The notes: a model not told the origin generated them from the sequence alone. A DNA stretch of 64,000 nt from Mayamaea pseudoterrestris (GCA_027923505.1 BROI01000005.1:1175469-1239468); one strand, 5' to 3'. Shown: positions 17,657-29,209, counted from the stretch's first letter. Numbers and translations: made by a program.

Positions 17657-20600
17657 ATGATTGTTGTCTTTGTAGTTGACACGTCTCCAAGCATGAGTCG
17701 TGCACTGGACGTTTCACCGTCCATGACAACGCCAGGAGAGGGACCGACGAAAGGTGGCAGCTTGACCCGACTTGATCTTGCCAAAATGGCAGTCGAAGAT
17801 TTAAGCCGTCGGCTCCGCAAGGGATTAGCATTACATCAAAGCTATCCGTCTGATCCTGCCATGGCAAGATCGATGGCCAATATTGGTCAGGGAGGAGCAT
17901 TTGTTCCGCAGCAGGATGCTCTTTTATTGCTGTCAACGTCGAGGCAACATCCAGACTCGGCAAGTTGCGCTGCTGGGGGAAGGTTATTAGTCGGATTTGG
18001 GAGAGATGATATTCCAGTAGAGGTTAGTCTGGTGTTTCGGATCGACATTATACGCTTGTGATATATAATTGCTTACATTCACGTATATGCCTCAACAGGA
18101 TCAGCAACCACTACCAGTTCTAATACAAAACGCTGATTATCGTTTAGAATCGTTTCAAAAGGAATTAAAAAGCCTAGAGGCTGCTAAATGGGATCCTGAG
18201 AATAAGGAGACTTTTCCCGAAGATGCTGGTGGAGCCGCTGGTTTAAATGCGGCACTCTCGACTGGTTTACAACTTTTGTCACGTTATCGACTGCACTCAC
18301 GGTACATTGAAAACTTTGGACAAGGAAGGCTTCCATGTGCATCAATGCAGATTGAAAATGAAAGTGGAAGATTACCTGCGACTGCCTTGCAACCAGCTTG
18401 TTTGATCTTGGTGACGGATGGCGCGTGTCTTCGTCATTCTCCAAGCCATGGTGGCGGCAGCCTGCAGCTTCAGTATGGGTCACAGCCTCTGCGAGAATTT
18501 TATAAGGAGCCTTTTCGATGGGATCAGCGCATATTTTGTTTGGCAGTTGGTGATGCACCGGATAGTAAGCAGTATGTGCATCCTCAGCTCCGGGCGTTAG
18601 TGGAAGTTACTGGAGGCTCACACTTTTTACTTCGACATCCGTCGACATTACCGACCGATGCGATTTTGAAACGGATCCGGCCTTTGATGCCACGAGAACT
18701 TCCTTTAAGTGATCCTTTGTTTGCACACTTACCCACCATATCCTACTCGACTTGTCAGTCGATGACACCGGCACCGACCTATCAAATTCCTCAAGGAGCC
18801 AGTTTCGTTAATGCCGGACCGATTATATGCTTACAAGCCTTAGAAGGCGAGGAAAATGGCCGACCGACGCAAAGACGAGCCATGCTATTGTATACATCAT
18901 CGCTGGCCACTAGCACAACTGCTCAGATTCCTCAGCTAGGCAATGAATTAAAAACGATATTCAGCCCACCACTTTGGTGTATCCCAGAGTCGTTCTTTCC
19001 GAGCAAAAAGCTCGATGCGCTGCCTCCTCGCTCGGCACAGCCGTTACTATTTTATAGCAAACATCCAGCCAATCTTGGATCCAAGTCGTTTGATCCATTG
19101 CAAGTCATTAAAGTTCTTCACAGGCTTGACCAACTCGTTCTTGCGAACCGAAAAGCGATGCATCAACAGGCGAGGGTTATCCATCGCGACGTATACATCT
19201 GTGATTGGTTATCAGCAGAGTCGGAGATGTCTACATCAGCAGATTTAAACTCGCAGAACGAATATTTTCCAGTATTTGTACGCGGGGCTGGAAGATCAAC
19301 GCTATCGGACGACGCAGATAGCTTCATCATCAACATTGGTATTCTTCATGCGCCTCTGAGGAAATCTGCCATTCCAGGAAACCCACCGGGATTAACAACA
19401 TTAACAATGCTGCCACCGGAACCACACATTCTTCTTCCCCTGCTGCTGCGTGCCACAGAGGCGGAACATCGCGCTGTGAAGAAGTTAAAAGCTAAACAGG
19501 CTCTTAATAACAGCAACAAGCTCAACGTGATTCTCGATGACAACTGGCGATCAGAATTTCAGGCCTACCTGTTCCGCTTGCCGCCATATTATCAGTCCGC
19601 AATGAAACGATGCTTGCGACCCGTCCTGCCCGCTTGCGCCCATGCAATATTTCATTCCGAATCCATCGACTCGGTGATGCAGCAATGTTTTTCCAAAGCA
19701 TGTTTACAAAAGATACGTAACGGGGAACAGATGTCCAGAGATACAAACGATATGCTAGAGAAGCAAGAATCATGTCTCTATAGCGTCCGAATCCAGCAAC
19801 ATCCTACAGACACTTCAACTATGCATCAGATGCCGGCCGTAAAGTATGGAAATTTTGATATCCGGACAAATGTCGATACTTACCTTCAGACTCTTCGCTC
19901 GCTGCCCCCTCCGTGGCAATTGGAAAATTACATAAAAGGAACAAAAACTACTGCCGCAGATGTAGTGGCGAGCACGCACGTTGCGAATGGCGGTGCAACC
20001 TCACAAACCGTCTTGGATGTGTTGGGCGATCTCCCTGAAAAGTGCCTGATGGCATACTACGAGTCGCGGCGTCGATGGATTTTTGGTGGGCCGCCATTAA
20101 CGACGCGAGGGCTGCATGTCGAGGGTGTGAACAATGGTGGCAGCAATGTGCAACGATGCGGCGGGAAAGCTGGCTGCCGAGACGGGTGTCTATTATCCTT
20201 GGCTGGTGTGGGTGTCTCCATGCTAAACGAAACATCTACAACTCGCATGGGAGATTACAAAGAGCGTCTTATTTATTCTAGGGCACCTATTGTAGGCTAT
20301 GGATCCAATGATGCTGCTGGAGTTGCTGCGACGACAGCATCCGATGGATCACCCGTATGGTCGGTGGACGATGCTGCCATGCCTCAAACGTTCTTCGACG
20401 AAAGGACAGGAGACTTTTCAGATGGCGCACAGGCCAGGAGCTTATCGAAACTATTGGTCAATTTTGGTAATCCTTTCCGCGAGAAAAGAGCAGATTCACT
20501 CATACCAGCTCGGTTCCTTTCGCAAACACCTTCATTACGACGGGGTGAATTTGCTGAATCGGCTACAGAAAATTCACGCACACCTCCTGGGTCGCCACCG

Positions 20601-21302
20601 CATATATCGTTCGATTCAGTCGAAGAAGGGGAGGCACTATTTGTGACAAGAAAGTCTCCCTCTCGCTTATCACCCAAACGCGATGCATTCGAAGATGCTG
20701 ACCTTCCAACTTCAAAGCGACAGCGAGCGAATAGTCGTGATGAGCAAAACAACGTCCTGGCACCCTTTTCTACACCATCAAAACATTCAACGCCTTCACT
20801 AATTAAGCCACATACCATTCTTCGACCAGCATTACCTGGAGCAGCATCAGCTGCACCTGCACCGCCACGACCACCGAAACCACCGGTTCCTAATATTGGT
20901 ACAAACAGGGTTCCTGCATCTCGCCCAGCAGCCCCGGCACGACCACCACCTACATCTATACAGCTGGATAGGCGCAAATCAATGCCGCCAACCCCCCTTT
21001 TAAGTTCACATGAAGTAAATCAAGAACCAAATCAAGGACATATAACTACACATTTGCCAAGCAATGATCCGCTTTCAACGGCCACAGCAGAGGATTTATC
21101 TAATGACCATGAACCGTGCACACAGAACACATCGGCTCAGGTCATTTTTCCCGCAGTGCCTAATTATGAATGTCCCGACAAGCCACCTAACATAAACCTG
21201 CTACCCGACTGGATCTGCGTGTGGTCCAAAAGCCAAAAGCGTTGGTACTTTTGGCATAAAAAGACAAACCAGAGCTTGTGGAATTGGCCTCCAGACGGTT
21301 AA
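17657..21302 (+). CDS. INTS6: Integrator complex subunit 6 with C-terminal WW domain
   Basis: INTS6 is a VWA-domain subunit of the Integrator complex, which processes snRNAs and attenuates Pol II; it helps recruit PP2A. Exon 1 is 17657-18022, exon 2 is 18099-21302; a 76-bp GTTAGT...CAACAG intron keeps the frame (VE|DQQPL). About 1189 aa. The VWA MIDAS motif DTSPSMS is at residues 8-14. Diagnostic INTS6 blocks follow: IENFGQGR, YKEPFRWDQRIFCLAVG, EVTGGSHF and WCIPESFFPS...ALPPRSAQPLL. The C-terminus has a proline-rich stretch (APAPPRPPKPPVP) and ends in a WW domain (LPDWICVWSKSQKRWYFWHK, then SLWNWPP). That ending replaces the usual INTS6/SAGE1 tail. Divergent from the GT32 gene with a 92-bp gap. 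Confidence 0.9.
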
Positions 21303-21328
21303 ATAGTTGGACTACCTGTTAATCTTGT

Positions 21329-23044
21329 TTAAAACGACGTGTAATCATTTAATACCATAAGAGTATCGTCCAAATGCAGCGCGGCAACATCTAGCCGCTC
21401 CAGTCCAAGTTTAAACTTGTCCAAATGGATGCGATCCGCCTCACCTATGTTTTCGTCAGCTGCTACTTCAGAGTCTTTTTGAAAGCGCTCTCGTTCTAAC
21501 CAATGACGACCAGCTTCAATCTGATGTTGACGCCGCAAACGCACATTCCAAAGTGCTGTGGCGACATCTTCAGAACATCTTTGTCGTAAGTTTCTCGGAT
21601 CGACACCCCACAAATAGATAGCATGCGCCGGATTGTGTTGCCGTGCTGTACCCAGCTGCAGAATTTCAACATAACGGCTCCGATACAAACGATGACAGAT
21701 CTCGCGGGTATCTTTGGCGGGAATCATGGCTTGATCGGTAAGCGAGTCAGATTCAAGCCACTTCGACTTTAATAGTATCGAAATGATCCTAGCAGCAATC
21801 TCGCCGTGACGATCTAGAACGAGCTGGTGGACAGCTCGCTCCTGCAGGTAACGTAACAGGGACGGAAAATTAATTTCGAGTCGAGTTCCATCAGACGATC
21901 GCCTAACCACTGCTGGATGGTGTGTACGCTCTACTATCTCGTCCCATGCTCGCCTCATGTTCGCCTTCAAGCCACCGGCCTTCTTCTCCATCTGCTGCAA
22001 AACAGCGGTAGGTATGTACGTGATACAGTCCGTCGCTTGAAATGTCATAAGGTCGTTCGACGCTTCAAAAGCGATCCCATGCAGAGGCGCAACCACATGC
22101 TTTTGATGGGCTCGAAACCGGAGCGCTGCCGTCACCAGGCTTCCACAGTATTGCACCACTGAACCGAATCGTTCCGATACTAGACGGCCGAACATAAAAG
22201 CACTGAGCTGGTCATGAAACATCGCAAAATTGACTTTCCATACGGCATCAACTGGCAGAGCTGTATTATAGCTTGTGTTCCCGTTTAAAGTCTCCAAGAT
22301 AGCATAGGTATTCTTATCATCATCAATGCACATAGGGGCATTTAGACGAGCTCGTTTCAAAGGCGGTCCGGTTTCAAACTCATATTCTTCTTCGTCAACA
22401 TCCATTTGTAACCGCTTGGCACGAATAACATAGCCTTGCGTGACAAGCTTGTGTACCGAATCCACAACTTGGTGTAGAGAAGCGTTTTGATGATCGGATT
22501 CGGATTGCGCCAATGCTCGAGAGATCCAATCAGTTGTTTGTAAGTTTCCAGCGACTAGGATTATCTGTAAAACAAAGGCGGACGCCTCGTCAACGCCTCG
22601 TCGGATAAACTCAATATACTTGGCAAATCTCATCAGATTTCTTGCAATCTTGCCATGATATGTGTAGACTGGCATGCTTGGCATTAACGTTGATGTTCCA
22701 TTCATGCGCTTTTGAAACGAAACGGAAACAATGCCGTGCTGGACAAGCGTGAGAAGCGCTGCGCGAACGACATCGGGATCCGTTGGCTGAACACCAGCAG
22801 GAATACCCAACCGTCTCTGCGGCATTGGACATTTTCTGTTCATATAGGCGACCAAGGCGCCTAATGAAATAGGATGGCCACGCGTTTGCAAGGCGTCTGC
22901 AACAAGTTGAACCGACGGTCCAAAGGCGTCGCGAATGCAGTGCGACGACAGCGAAATAAGCGGATCATGAGAGGCGGACGCTAGCGGCGAAGTGTAGAAG
23001 AAACCTCCCGATTGGCTGCTCGAGCCGACATATGATTCAGTCAT
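21329..23044 (-). CDS. RPC3: RNA polymerase III subunit RPC3 (RPC82/POLR3C)
   Basis: Subunit of the RPC3-RPC6-RPC7 initiation subcomplex of RNA polymerase III (tRNA, 5S and U6 transcription). Start ATG at 23044 (MTESYVGSSSQSGG), about 571 aa, close to the family norm. The N-terminal winged-helix region (FGPSVQLVADALQTRGHPIS, then VVRAALLTLVQHGIVSVS) matches the RPC82 helix-turn-helix. The central domain contains VDAVWKVNFAMFHDQLSAFM, typical of the family. The extended WH region and the C-terminal coiled coil (RLRRQHQIEAGRHWLERE) follow. No introns. Divergent from the SRPBCC gene; the ATGs lie about 90-150 bp apart. It ends 27 bp from the INTS6 stop, tail to tail. Confidence 0.9.
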   Translation of the reverse strand: MTESYVGSSSQSGGFFYTSPLASASHDPLISLSSHCIRDAFGPSVQLVADALQTRGHPISLGALVAYMNRKCPMPQRRLGIPAGVQPTDPDVVRAALLTLVQHGIVSVSFQKRMNGTSTLMPSMPVYTYHGKIARNLMRFAKYIEFIRRGVDEASAFVLQIILVAGNLQTTDWISRALAQSESDHQNASLHQVVDSVHKLVTQGYVIRAKRLQMDVDEEEYEFETGPPLKRARLNAPMCIDDDKNTYAILETLNGNTSYNTALPVDAVWKVNFAMFHDQLSAFMFGRLVSERFGSVVQYCGSLVTAALRFRAHQKHVVAPLHGIAFEASNDLMTFQATDCITYIPTAVLQQMEKKAGGLKANMRRAWDEIVERTHHPAVVRRSSDGTRLEINFPSLLRYLQERAVHQLVLDRHGEIAARIISILLKSKWLESDSLTDQAMIPAKDTREICHRLYRSRYVEILQLGTARQHNPAHAIYLWGVDPRNLRQRCSEDVATALWNVRLRRQHQIEAGRHWLERERFQKDSEVAADENIGEADRIHLDKFKLGLERLDVAALHLDDTLMVLNDYTSF

Positions 23045-23134
23045 TAACAAGGATCAGTGACTACAGGGGAGATTCGGGTTGCAGCAACTGCGTTCAGTTG
23101 GGTCGGGATGGGCGGTCCATGAACAAATAATAAT

Positions 23135-24043
23135 TTGTGGCTGACGATGGCCAAATGTCGTATCGTTACCGATATCGGTACCGGTACGATGCACAATCGG
23201 ATGACTCACTGTCATCCACTCCTGCGATTCATCAATCGACGCGTTGCGCACATGTTCCTCTCCCCGTCGCAATCCTCTGCAAACTTGTATCCCATGCCGG
23301 TTATATCAACATCAACGCGAGGACGTCCATTTTTGGCGTGGATGACAGTTTTTCTCTGCTGTTTGGGTTTGGTGGAGAGCTTTTTTGCTACACCTACCGG
23401 TACGCCGCCATTGAAAGCATTCAGTCATGGTTTTGCGGTGACATTAAATGCACCAAGACGTCAACGGAGAGCGAACATTTGGAATATGCGATTAAAAGGA
23501 GCGATTCATGACGAGTCTGGTTCTAGTGAGTCAAGACGAACAAATGAGATTGTTGTTTCGTCTGAAATCAATCTTCCCTTTTCGGCTGAGACGGCATTCA
23601 ATGCATTCTCTGATATGAGTCGACAAACTTCTTGGTCGCCCTGGTTGCAGTCGGTGGAATACATGGACGATTCACTAAATACAACTTTCTGGAAAATGAA
23701 TTATTTGGGCGTATCCACAAGCTGGGTATCCATGTGCACCTATGAAGATCGCCCCAATACCATTTGCTGGAGCAGCATACAAGGCTTGCGAAATAGGGGA
23801 CGGGTGGACTTTATACCCAGTCACGGAAACACTCTTACGCGCATGAAGATGAGCATGGCCTTTCAGGTGCCAGGTTTAATTGCTCGCATGTTTACTTCGA
23901 ATGGAAAGATTAGTCGCATGGTTGAAAAGCGCATGATTATGCCAACCCTTGAAAGCTTTTGCTTGGACGTTTTACGAAACGATTGCTCTAAAGGTATTTC
24001 GGCGAGTAGTCCAGATCCCGACTTGTTAGTCGCAACCAGATGA
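23135..24043 (+). CDS. Plastid-targeted SRPBCC/polyketide-cyclase-like protein
   Basis: The frame runs from ATG 23135; the more likely start is MPVIS or the downstream MTVFLCCLGLVESFFATPTG. That segment is a signal peptide ending in a Ser-Phe-Phe-Ala motif followed by a basic, Ser/Thr-rich transit-like region, the bipartite signal of complex plastids. The mature part starts near NEIVVSSEINLPFSAETAFN, which with FSDMSRQTSWSPWLQSVEY is the first strand-helix of SRPBCC (Coq10/polyketide cyclase) folds. IPSHGNTLTRMKMSMAFQVP follows as the antiparallel sheet. The hydrophobic cavity suggests binding of a lipid, pigment or quinone; the ligand is unknown. No introns. Confidence 0.75.
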   Translation: MWLTMAKCRIVTDIGTGTMHNRMTHCHPLLRFINRRVAHMFLSPSQSSANLYPMPVISTSTRGRPFLAWMTVFLCCLGLVESFFATPTGTPPLKAFSHGFAVTLNAPRRQRRANIWNMRLKGAIHDESGSSESRRTNEIVVSSEINLPFSAETAFNAFSDMSRQTSWSPWLQSVEYMDDSLNTTFWKMNYLGVSTSWVSMCTYEDRPNTICWSSIQGLRNRGRVDFIPSHGNTLTRMKMSMAFQVPGLIARMFTSNGKISRMVEKRMIMPTLESFCLDVLRNDCSKGISASSPDPDLLVATR

Positions 24044-24113
24044 CTTAAAGAGCAGTGTAAGTCGGTGGTGATAAGCTGATTAATCAAACTTAGAGAAATT
24101 AGAATCAACACAT

Positions 24114-25896
24114 TTACGGCTTGTCTGCAACCGCCGCATTCGTCGAGAGAGCCTTTTCCTGCTTAATTTTCTCCACCTTGTACATGGAATGCTCAGAAAA
24201 GCTGCTCATAAATATAGATGGGTGCTCGCGGTCATTGCCGAAGTCATTTGGACGGAGAAAGCCATCCTTGACTGTGTCAAACGTTTCAAACAGCATGTCA
24301 ATCTCTTTTGAAGTAACATTATCCACCTGTCGAGCCTTCCTATACACTTCCTGGAAGCGATTCTTATCCAGACTATGGCCCGCCTCGACGACCTGATTAT
24401 CGGAGAAGCAAAATTCGTCAGTTTAAACCAAAATGCTTTGTAAACACTGCGATCCTTCCACAAATTTTTACCTTGACAACGTAGTCAAGCGCACACAAGT
24501 CGCTCAATGCATTCGTGAGTGTGTCAATCTCCTCCAAACGCTGCTCGGCACGCGCCCTCATTTTACGACCGCTCAAGTAGTTCATGGATCCCAGGCCAAT
24601 GACACCAGACGTGAGAACTGACAGCGCCGTCACGGCAACAAACGCATCCTGCGTGCCCTCTAATCCATTCACAAGGTTCATGCCGTAAAATCCAGCAATC
24701 GTCGTACAAAACGCCATGCTCAATCCAGCGATACCAATATGAACATTCATGCGCACCATGCGATTCCGGTAACCAGCAAGCGCGAGCGCGACAAACTCTT
24801 GCTTAGATTGAAGGCGGCCGAGCAAAAAGTTGAGCTCCATTGCAATGTTACTAATCTGCCGCGCATACACTCCAATGAGTAGTTCCACGTGCTCATGCCG
24901 ACTGAAATCAACGGGCTGACCAGTCGCAAGTGCCCTGGCTTGCTCGGTCAGCAGTAGCGACAGCATCTCCTCGTCGTCGTTTAGCAATTGCGTAAGACAC
25001 TCTAAGCATGTCTTGACCTGAATCTCACATGATTGCAAACAATCCTTTAGCGGCACCAAGTGATGAACACCCGTGTCAGAGTAAATTTCATCAGCAACTC
25101 TGTCCAAAAAGTTGTCGACAATTGGCTCAAGCAGCCGGAGCCGGCGATAGAATGAGTCAACCGTGTCACGCAACACCATTTCAAGAAAGACGAGCTCATG
25201 GGGTTCCGGATTATCCAAAACTTCGCCCGTCATTTCAGCAAGTCTCTTGGATGAAAATGCTTGTCCGAGTTTTTTCGCGAAGTCCTTGACAGCTGGATTG
25301 TGTGCATCCAGCAGTAGAACCTCCTCCAAATTAGCCACGGCACGAATGTTGCCAAAACTCAGCAGAATCAAGTCGTCCCTCGTGACAATGGCAGCCAATG
25401 CTCGTCTCACTCCTCCTCCACTTTTTGAATTCGACTGTCGCTGCCGCTCCTGCGTGGATGATATATTGAGGGTGAACATCTCTCTAGCGAATATTCTTGC
25501 GGATCGAAGCAAATCGGCAGTGCTCAAAGTCGATGCTTCAATCCTTCCATTTTTGTATAACACCTTGACAACCTTGAAATTGTTATTATTAGAGTTTTCT
25601 GTCGCGACTTCGTCATAGTTTAAGTTTCGATGCGTAGTTTGATCATGCGACGGATGGCTGCCGTATCGTCGAAGAAGAAATCGATGTACAGATAATTGCG
25701 ACGGCATGTTTGCGAGGGAGGAGGTGCTTGCTTGCCGATTAATGACGGAGCGCCATGATCTCATCGATAATTTACTTATCCGGATTCGACATGGTGACAA
25801 GACCATTGCCAAGTATTGTCTCGATTGATCGACCGGTATGAGTGACCGCGTCGCAGCGCTGCTTCGGAGCGCCATGGTGAAGTAAGAAGTTTTCAT
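24114..25896 (-). CDS. MRS2: MRS2/CorA-family magnesium transporter
   Basis: Mg2+ channel of the CorA/MRS2/LPE10 family. Exon 1 is 25896-24472 and exon 2 is 24392-24114; the 79-bp intron (AAG|GTAAAA...AATCAG) is in phase, giving about 567 aa. The first ~80 residues are rich in Arg, Ser and Ala and fit a mitochondrial presequence. A long helical domain precedes two TM segments. The first ends in the selectivity signature YGMN (TIAGFYGMNLVNGLEG) and the second is AFVAVTALSVLTSGVIGLGS. The C-terminal extension encoded by exon 2 holds an EF-hand-like loop (FDTVKDGFLRPNDF), which is not usual for the family. An in-frame alternative start exists at 25875 (MALRSS). Confidence 0.9.
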
Positions 25897-26218
25897 GGAA
25901 CGACGTCGTCGAACGATTGAAATGTTCTTTTCAGTGTCGCTGTCTGCAAGTGCGTCACTTTTGATTGTTTTCCTGTGAAAACTTCCTCCTCAATGACTCC
26001 AGCTGCTCGTTCCATCGATAGCCTGCTGCTTCGCTGCACTAAAGTCTGTTCTGTGACCTAAGTAACTTGTGATGTTCTTTGCGTTACGATTCTCGGCGAA
26101 TTGCATGGTTCGGATCTCGAGCGCGACTCCAACCTTACTCGTCATGTTGAGCGATCGAGACGATCACATTTCGACCTATTTGCCAACGACGCCTTCATAC
26201 CTCTGCCCCAAGCTCAAA

Positions 26219-27153
26219 ATGAAGATTGCACTTCTACCATTTTGCCTCGCCGCTGCATCAGCCTTTAGCGCGCACCCGGTGGCGACGACTCGCTCATCTC
26301 GTACTGATGCTCTCCGCGCTGCTTCGTCCCTCCGTCCCGACGGAAAAAAGAGCGAGTTCGACAAGCCTCTCCATAAAGTTGCGTCGACGGTACCGGTGGC
26401 TTCTCCAAAAGCTCTCAGTGAACGTGAGCGAGCCAAACTTCCGGATGTTATGTTAGACGCAGATTACATTTTGACTATTGGAGTGGCCGCCTTATGCCCA
26501 TTGATCATTTGGTACCATCCTTGTAAGTAGAGTAATAACTTGAAAGGCTCGTTAAGTTGCGCAAAGCCTCTCACGCGTGACATATCTTGATTGCTCGAAA
26601 AACAGCCTACGACCCAGCTGGTGGACCGTCCCTTATTGGCGTCGCCGGTGGTCTCTTTCACGCACTCTTTGCTGCCCTTCTTTGGGTGCAGACTCGTCGG
26701 GTTCGCTGCGTCTTTGAGAAGGATAGTTTCGAGTTTTACAATATCAAAGGTCCGAAACTTGACTTGGAAAAAGGCGCTTGGTTAGAGACCAAGCCAGATA
26801 ACTACGTTGTTGGGACGCTGAATCGTTGGAAGTACGACAAGATTACAAACTATGGATTCTTTCCTTCTTTGGAATTTCCAGTCATTGTCTTTTTCAAGGA
26901 GACGGAGACTGACGAGAAGAAGTGGAATCGATGGTTTGCCGCCTTTGATGGATATGGTCGTGGACAGCCTCACTTCTTTCCTGGTAAGTTGGTCGGACGA
27001 AATAAGCAGTCTGATGATACGTCGACCTGATTGCTCGTTTCTACATCATCTCTCGCAGGCATTTGCAATGCTGGCCAGTTTAAAGAGCAGATGGAGCTCC
27101 GTGGTGTCAAGAGAAAGCCAATTCCCACGTTGAAGGATCAACAGAGCAAGTAG
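26219..27153 (+). CDS. Plastid-targeted DUF3119-like membrane protein
   Basis: Three exons: 26219-26522, 26606-26983 and 27059-27153, with introns of 83 and 75 bp (GTAAGT/CAG and GTAAGT/GCAG); about 258 aa. The N-terminus MKIALLPFCLAAASAFSAHP is a signal peptide with a canonical ASAF cleavage motif, so the product is imported into a complex plastid. Two hydrophobic segments (DYILTIGVAALCPLIIWYHP and GVAGGLFHALFAALLWVQT) precede a region (KYDKITNYGFFPSLEFPVI, FFKETETD, HFFPGICNAGQFKEQM) that resembles the cyanobacterial/plastid DUF3119 family. Function unknown. Downstream, 27168-27215 is an ACA-rich simple stretch, probably 3' UTR. Confidence 0.8.
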
Positions 27154-27350
27154 CTGCATTGCATTTAACGACGACAACAACAAGTACAGCAACAATTACA
27201 CCAACAACACCATCAAGCGCCACAGATGTAACGAGACCCAAGCAAGGATCAGCAACAATCCAATACGATCGCGCTGTCATTTACCGGAAATTCCACAATA
27301 AGAACTATAAAAATGCATCGTTTAAATTTAATTTTAGTTGAAAGTAGTAG

Positions 27351-28346
27351 CTATTTATTTAACTTCTTGGCGGACAGCATTTTGAGGTATCCACCAATGT
27401 TCTTTTGCGTGGAGGCCTGTGTGATAAATCGGACAAAGTCTTCGACGTCTTTCTCTCGACTTGTTCGCAAAATGTCCATTTGCTGAAAGCAGAGCAAGCA
27501 TTGTGAGCGTGCTGTCAGAAACACCGAAACACCACTCAGCTGCATTACAGACGTACCTCGTTTCGAACGAGCATCTTCGACGCGACCCTGGACACAGGCG
27601 GAATCTTTGCCCACTGAGTGGCGACTTGCATTGCTCGCTCTCTTACGTTGTCTTGTTCCACTACTTCGTCGATAAGCGAAATTCTGAGTGCCTCGTTTGG
27701 CGAGTAGAGCGTCCCCAAGCCCAACGCCTTCTCCGCTTCGCGTCGTCCAATGGTATCAATCATTTGCCGGCCAAGCCACGGAGGAGCCACAATACCCAGC
27801 TGACTTTCATTTAGACCAACCTTTCCTACACTGTTTCCCATAATTCGATAGTCACAGCTCAGTGCAAGCATACACCCTGCGGCAGGAGCATGGCCTTCAA
27901 TGGCTGTCAATGAACAGATGAAAAGGATGACATAGTGTAAGTAAATGGAACCAGCAAGTTGCGATTTCGTTCATTCTTTTACCTGCAACACAAGCCAGGC
28001 GACTTCCATATAAATCAAGGTACAATCCCTGAAACGACTTCCAAAAGTCAACGAGTCGGTCTGGGTCGGGCTTGTGCAGTTCCATGATGTCGAGACCACT
28101 GGAAAAGATTGTAGGCAAGGCTGATTGCAGAACCAGAGCCTGAATCGATTGATCTGCTTCGGCATCTCGAATGGCTTTCGACAGAGCTTGGAACATTTCA
28201 AGCGAAAGGGCATTGACTGGTTTGCTCTGCATCGTCAAAACGGCAACACTTGAATCCAAATCAAGAGCGACTAACTCATCCGAGGCCGATGACACAAAGG
28301 TTCTCCGAGGAGCCATGCGGGTTACTCGGAATAAAGCTGAAATCAT
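27351..28346 (-). CDS. ECI1: Mitochondrial enoyl-CoA delta isomerase (crotonase family)
   Basis: Isomerises 3-enoyl-CoA to trans-2-enoyl-CoA during beta-oxidation of unsaturated fatty acids. Three exons: 28346-27983, 27903-27557 and 27482-27351; introns of 79 and 74 bp, all in phase; about 280 aa. The N-terminus MISALFRVTRMAPRRTFVSS is a mitochondrial-type presequence. Crotonase features are NALSLEMFQALSKAI, SSGLDIMEL (first oxyanion-hole strand) and AAIEGHAPAAGCMLALSCDY (second). GLNESQLGIVAPPWL and the C-terminal DVEDFVRFITQASTQKNIGG resemble ECI1 rather than enoyl-CoA hydratase. Convergent with the DUF3119 gene (about 200 bp) and divergent from the thylakoid-lumen protein. Confidence 0.88.
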
Positions 28347-28693
28347 CTTGACCGGAATTATTACGATAGTAGATTGGTTTAAGAGGCAAATGCACGATGA
28401 TGGATATGATAAACGAGTATTATGGTACACAAGTAGGATCAGGAAGCATTGACATAGATGGATCGATCGATCGGATCATCGACGCGATTGCCATGAATGA
28501 CCGCATACGAGGCAAGAATGACTATCAACTGTAACACCGGTACGACATTTTTAGCAATCGTCAGTCACGGCCTCGATGGTTGCTCGCTGGCTATCGACGA
28601 GCGACCACCATGACGAGAGGTGCCAAAACGACTTTCAACATCGCAATCAGCGTGTAACAACTGTCACAACAAAGGAGAAATTTATTTGACAGG

Positions 28694-29209
28694 ATGATAT
28701 CTCGGATATCAGCGCTCATTGCTCTGCTCAATCTCATCGGCAGCGACAAAACTTTGTGCGCAGCTTTTGTCGCACCATCGCTGTCACAGCATACTAGCAG
28801 ACACCGTGTCCAGTCCATGAGCAAGACATACCATGACGAGTCTTTGGTATATCGACATCGTCGAGAAGGGTTATTGAACGCAATCGCCGCCATGGTTTGC
28901 CTCGTGCCACTCACCTGCCTTCCACTGCCGTCGAATGCAGCCATCAGCAGTAACGTCCCAGGCACGGTCTGGCTAACTGGAAAGTATCCTCAAATTCCTG
29001 GCCAGAAGCCTCACGAGAAGAGTGATGTCAAAGGAACGCGACGAGACCCTAGTTTTTTGCGTAGCATATCAGACTGCAAATCTCAATGCGAACGAAACAC
29101 TGGCGCCGACGGCTTGGCTAGAGCAAAGGAAGACTGTTTATCCGAGTGTCAAGACATTTGCTGCGATAGCTATGAGCAGTGTACCTTTGCAATTGTCCCT
29201 CGGATATGA
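28694..29209 (+). CDS. Probable thylakoid-lumen Cys-rich protein
   Basis: 171 aa. The N-terminus has a signal peptide (MISRISALIALLNLIGSDK...LCAAFVAPS) with an ASAF-like motif, then a basic transit stretch. A second hydrophobic segment preceded by HRRE (LLNAIAAMVCLVPLTCLPLP) ends in SNAA. This tripartite layout fits import to the thylakoid lumen, and the twin Arg suggests the Tat route. The mature part is about 95 aa and carries seven Cys in its last third (SDCKSQCERN, EDCLSECQDICC, EQCTF), probably forming disulfides. PGTVWLTGKYPQIPGQKP and GTRRDPSFLR look conserved, and I have a vague memory of similar plant lumenal proteins. Function unknown. Confidence 0.7.
   Translation: MISRISALIALLNLIGSDKTLCAAFVAPSLSQHTSRHRVQSMSKTYHDESLVYRHRREGLLNAIAAMVCLVPLTCLPLPSNAAISSNVPGTVWLTGKYPQIPGQKPHEKSDVKGTRRDPSFLRSISDCKSQCERNTGADGLARAKEDCLSECQDICCDSYEQCTFAIVPRI

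Noticed and set aside
20384-20977. 197-codon minus-strand ORF rich in Gly/Ala
   Set aside because: Antisense shadow of the Pro-rich tail of INTS6.
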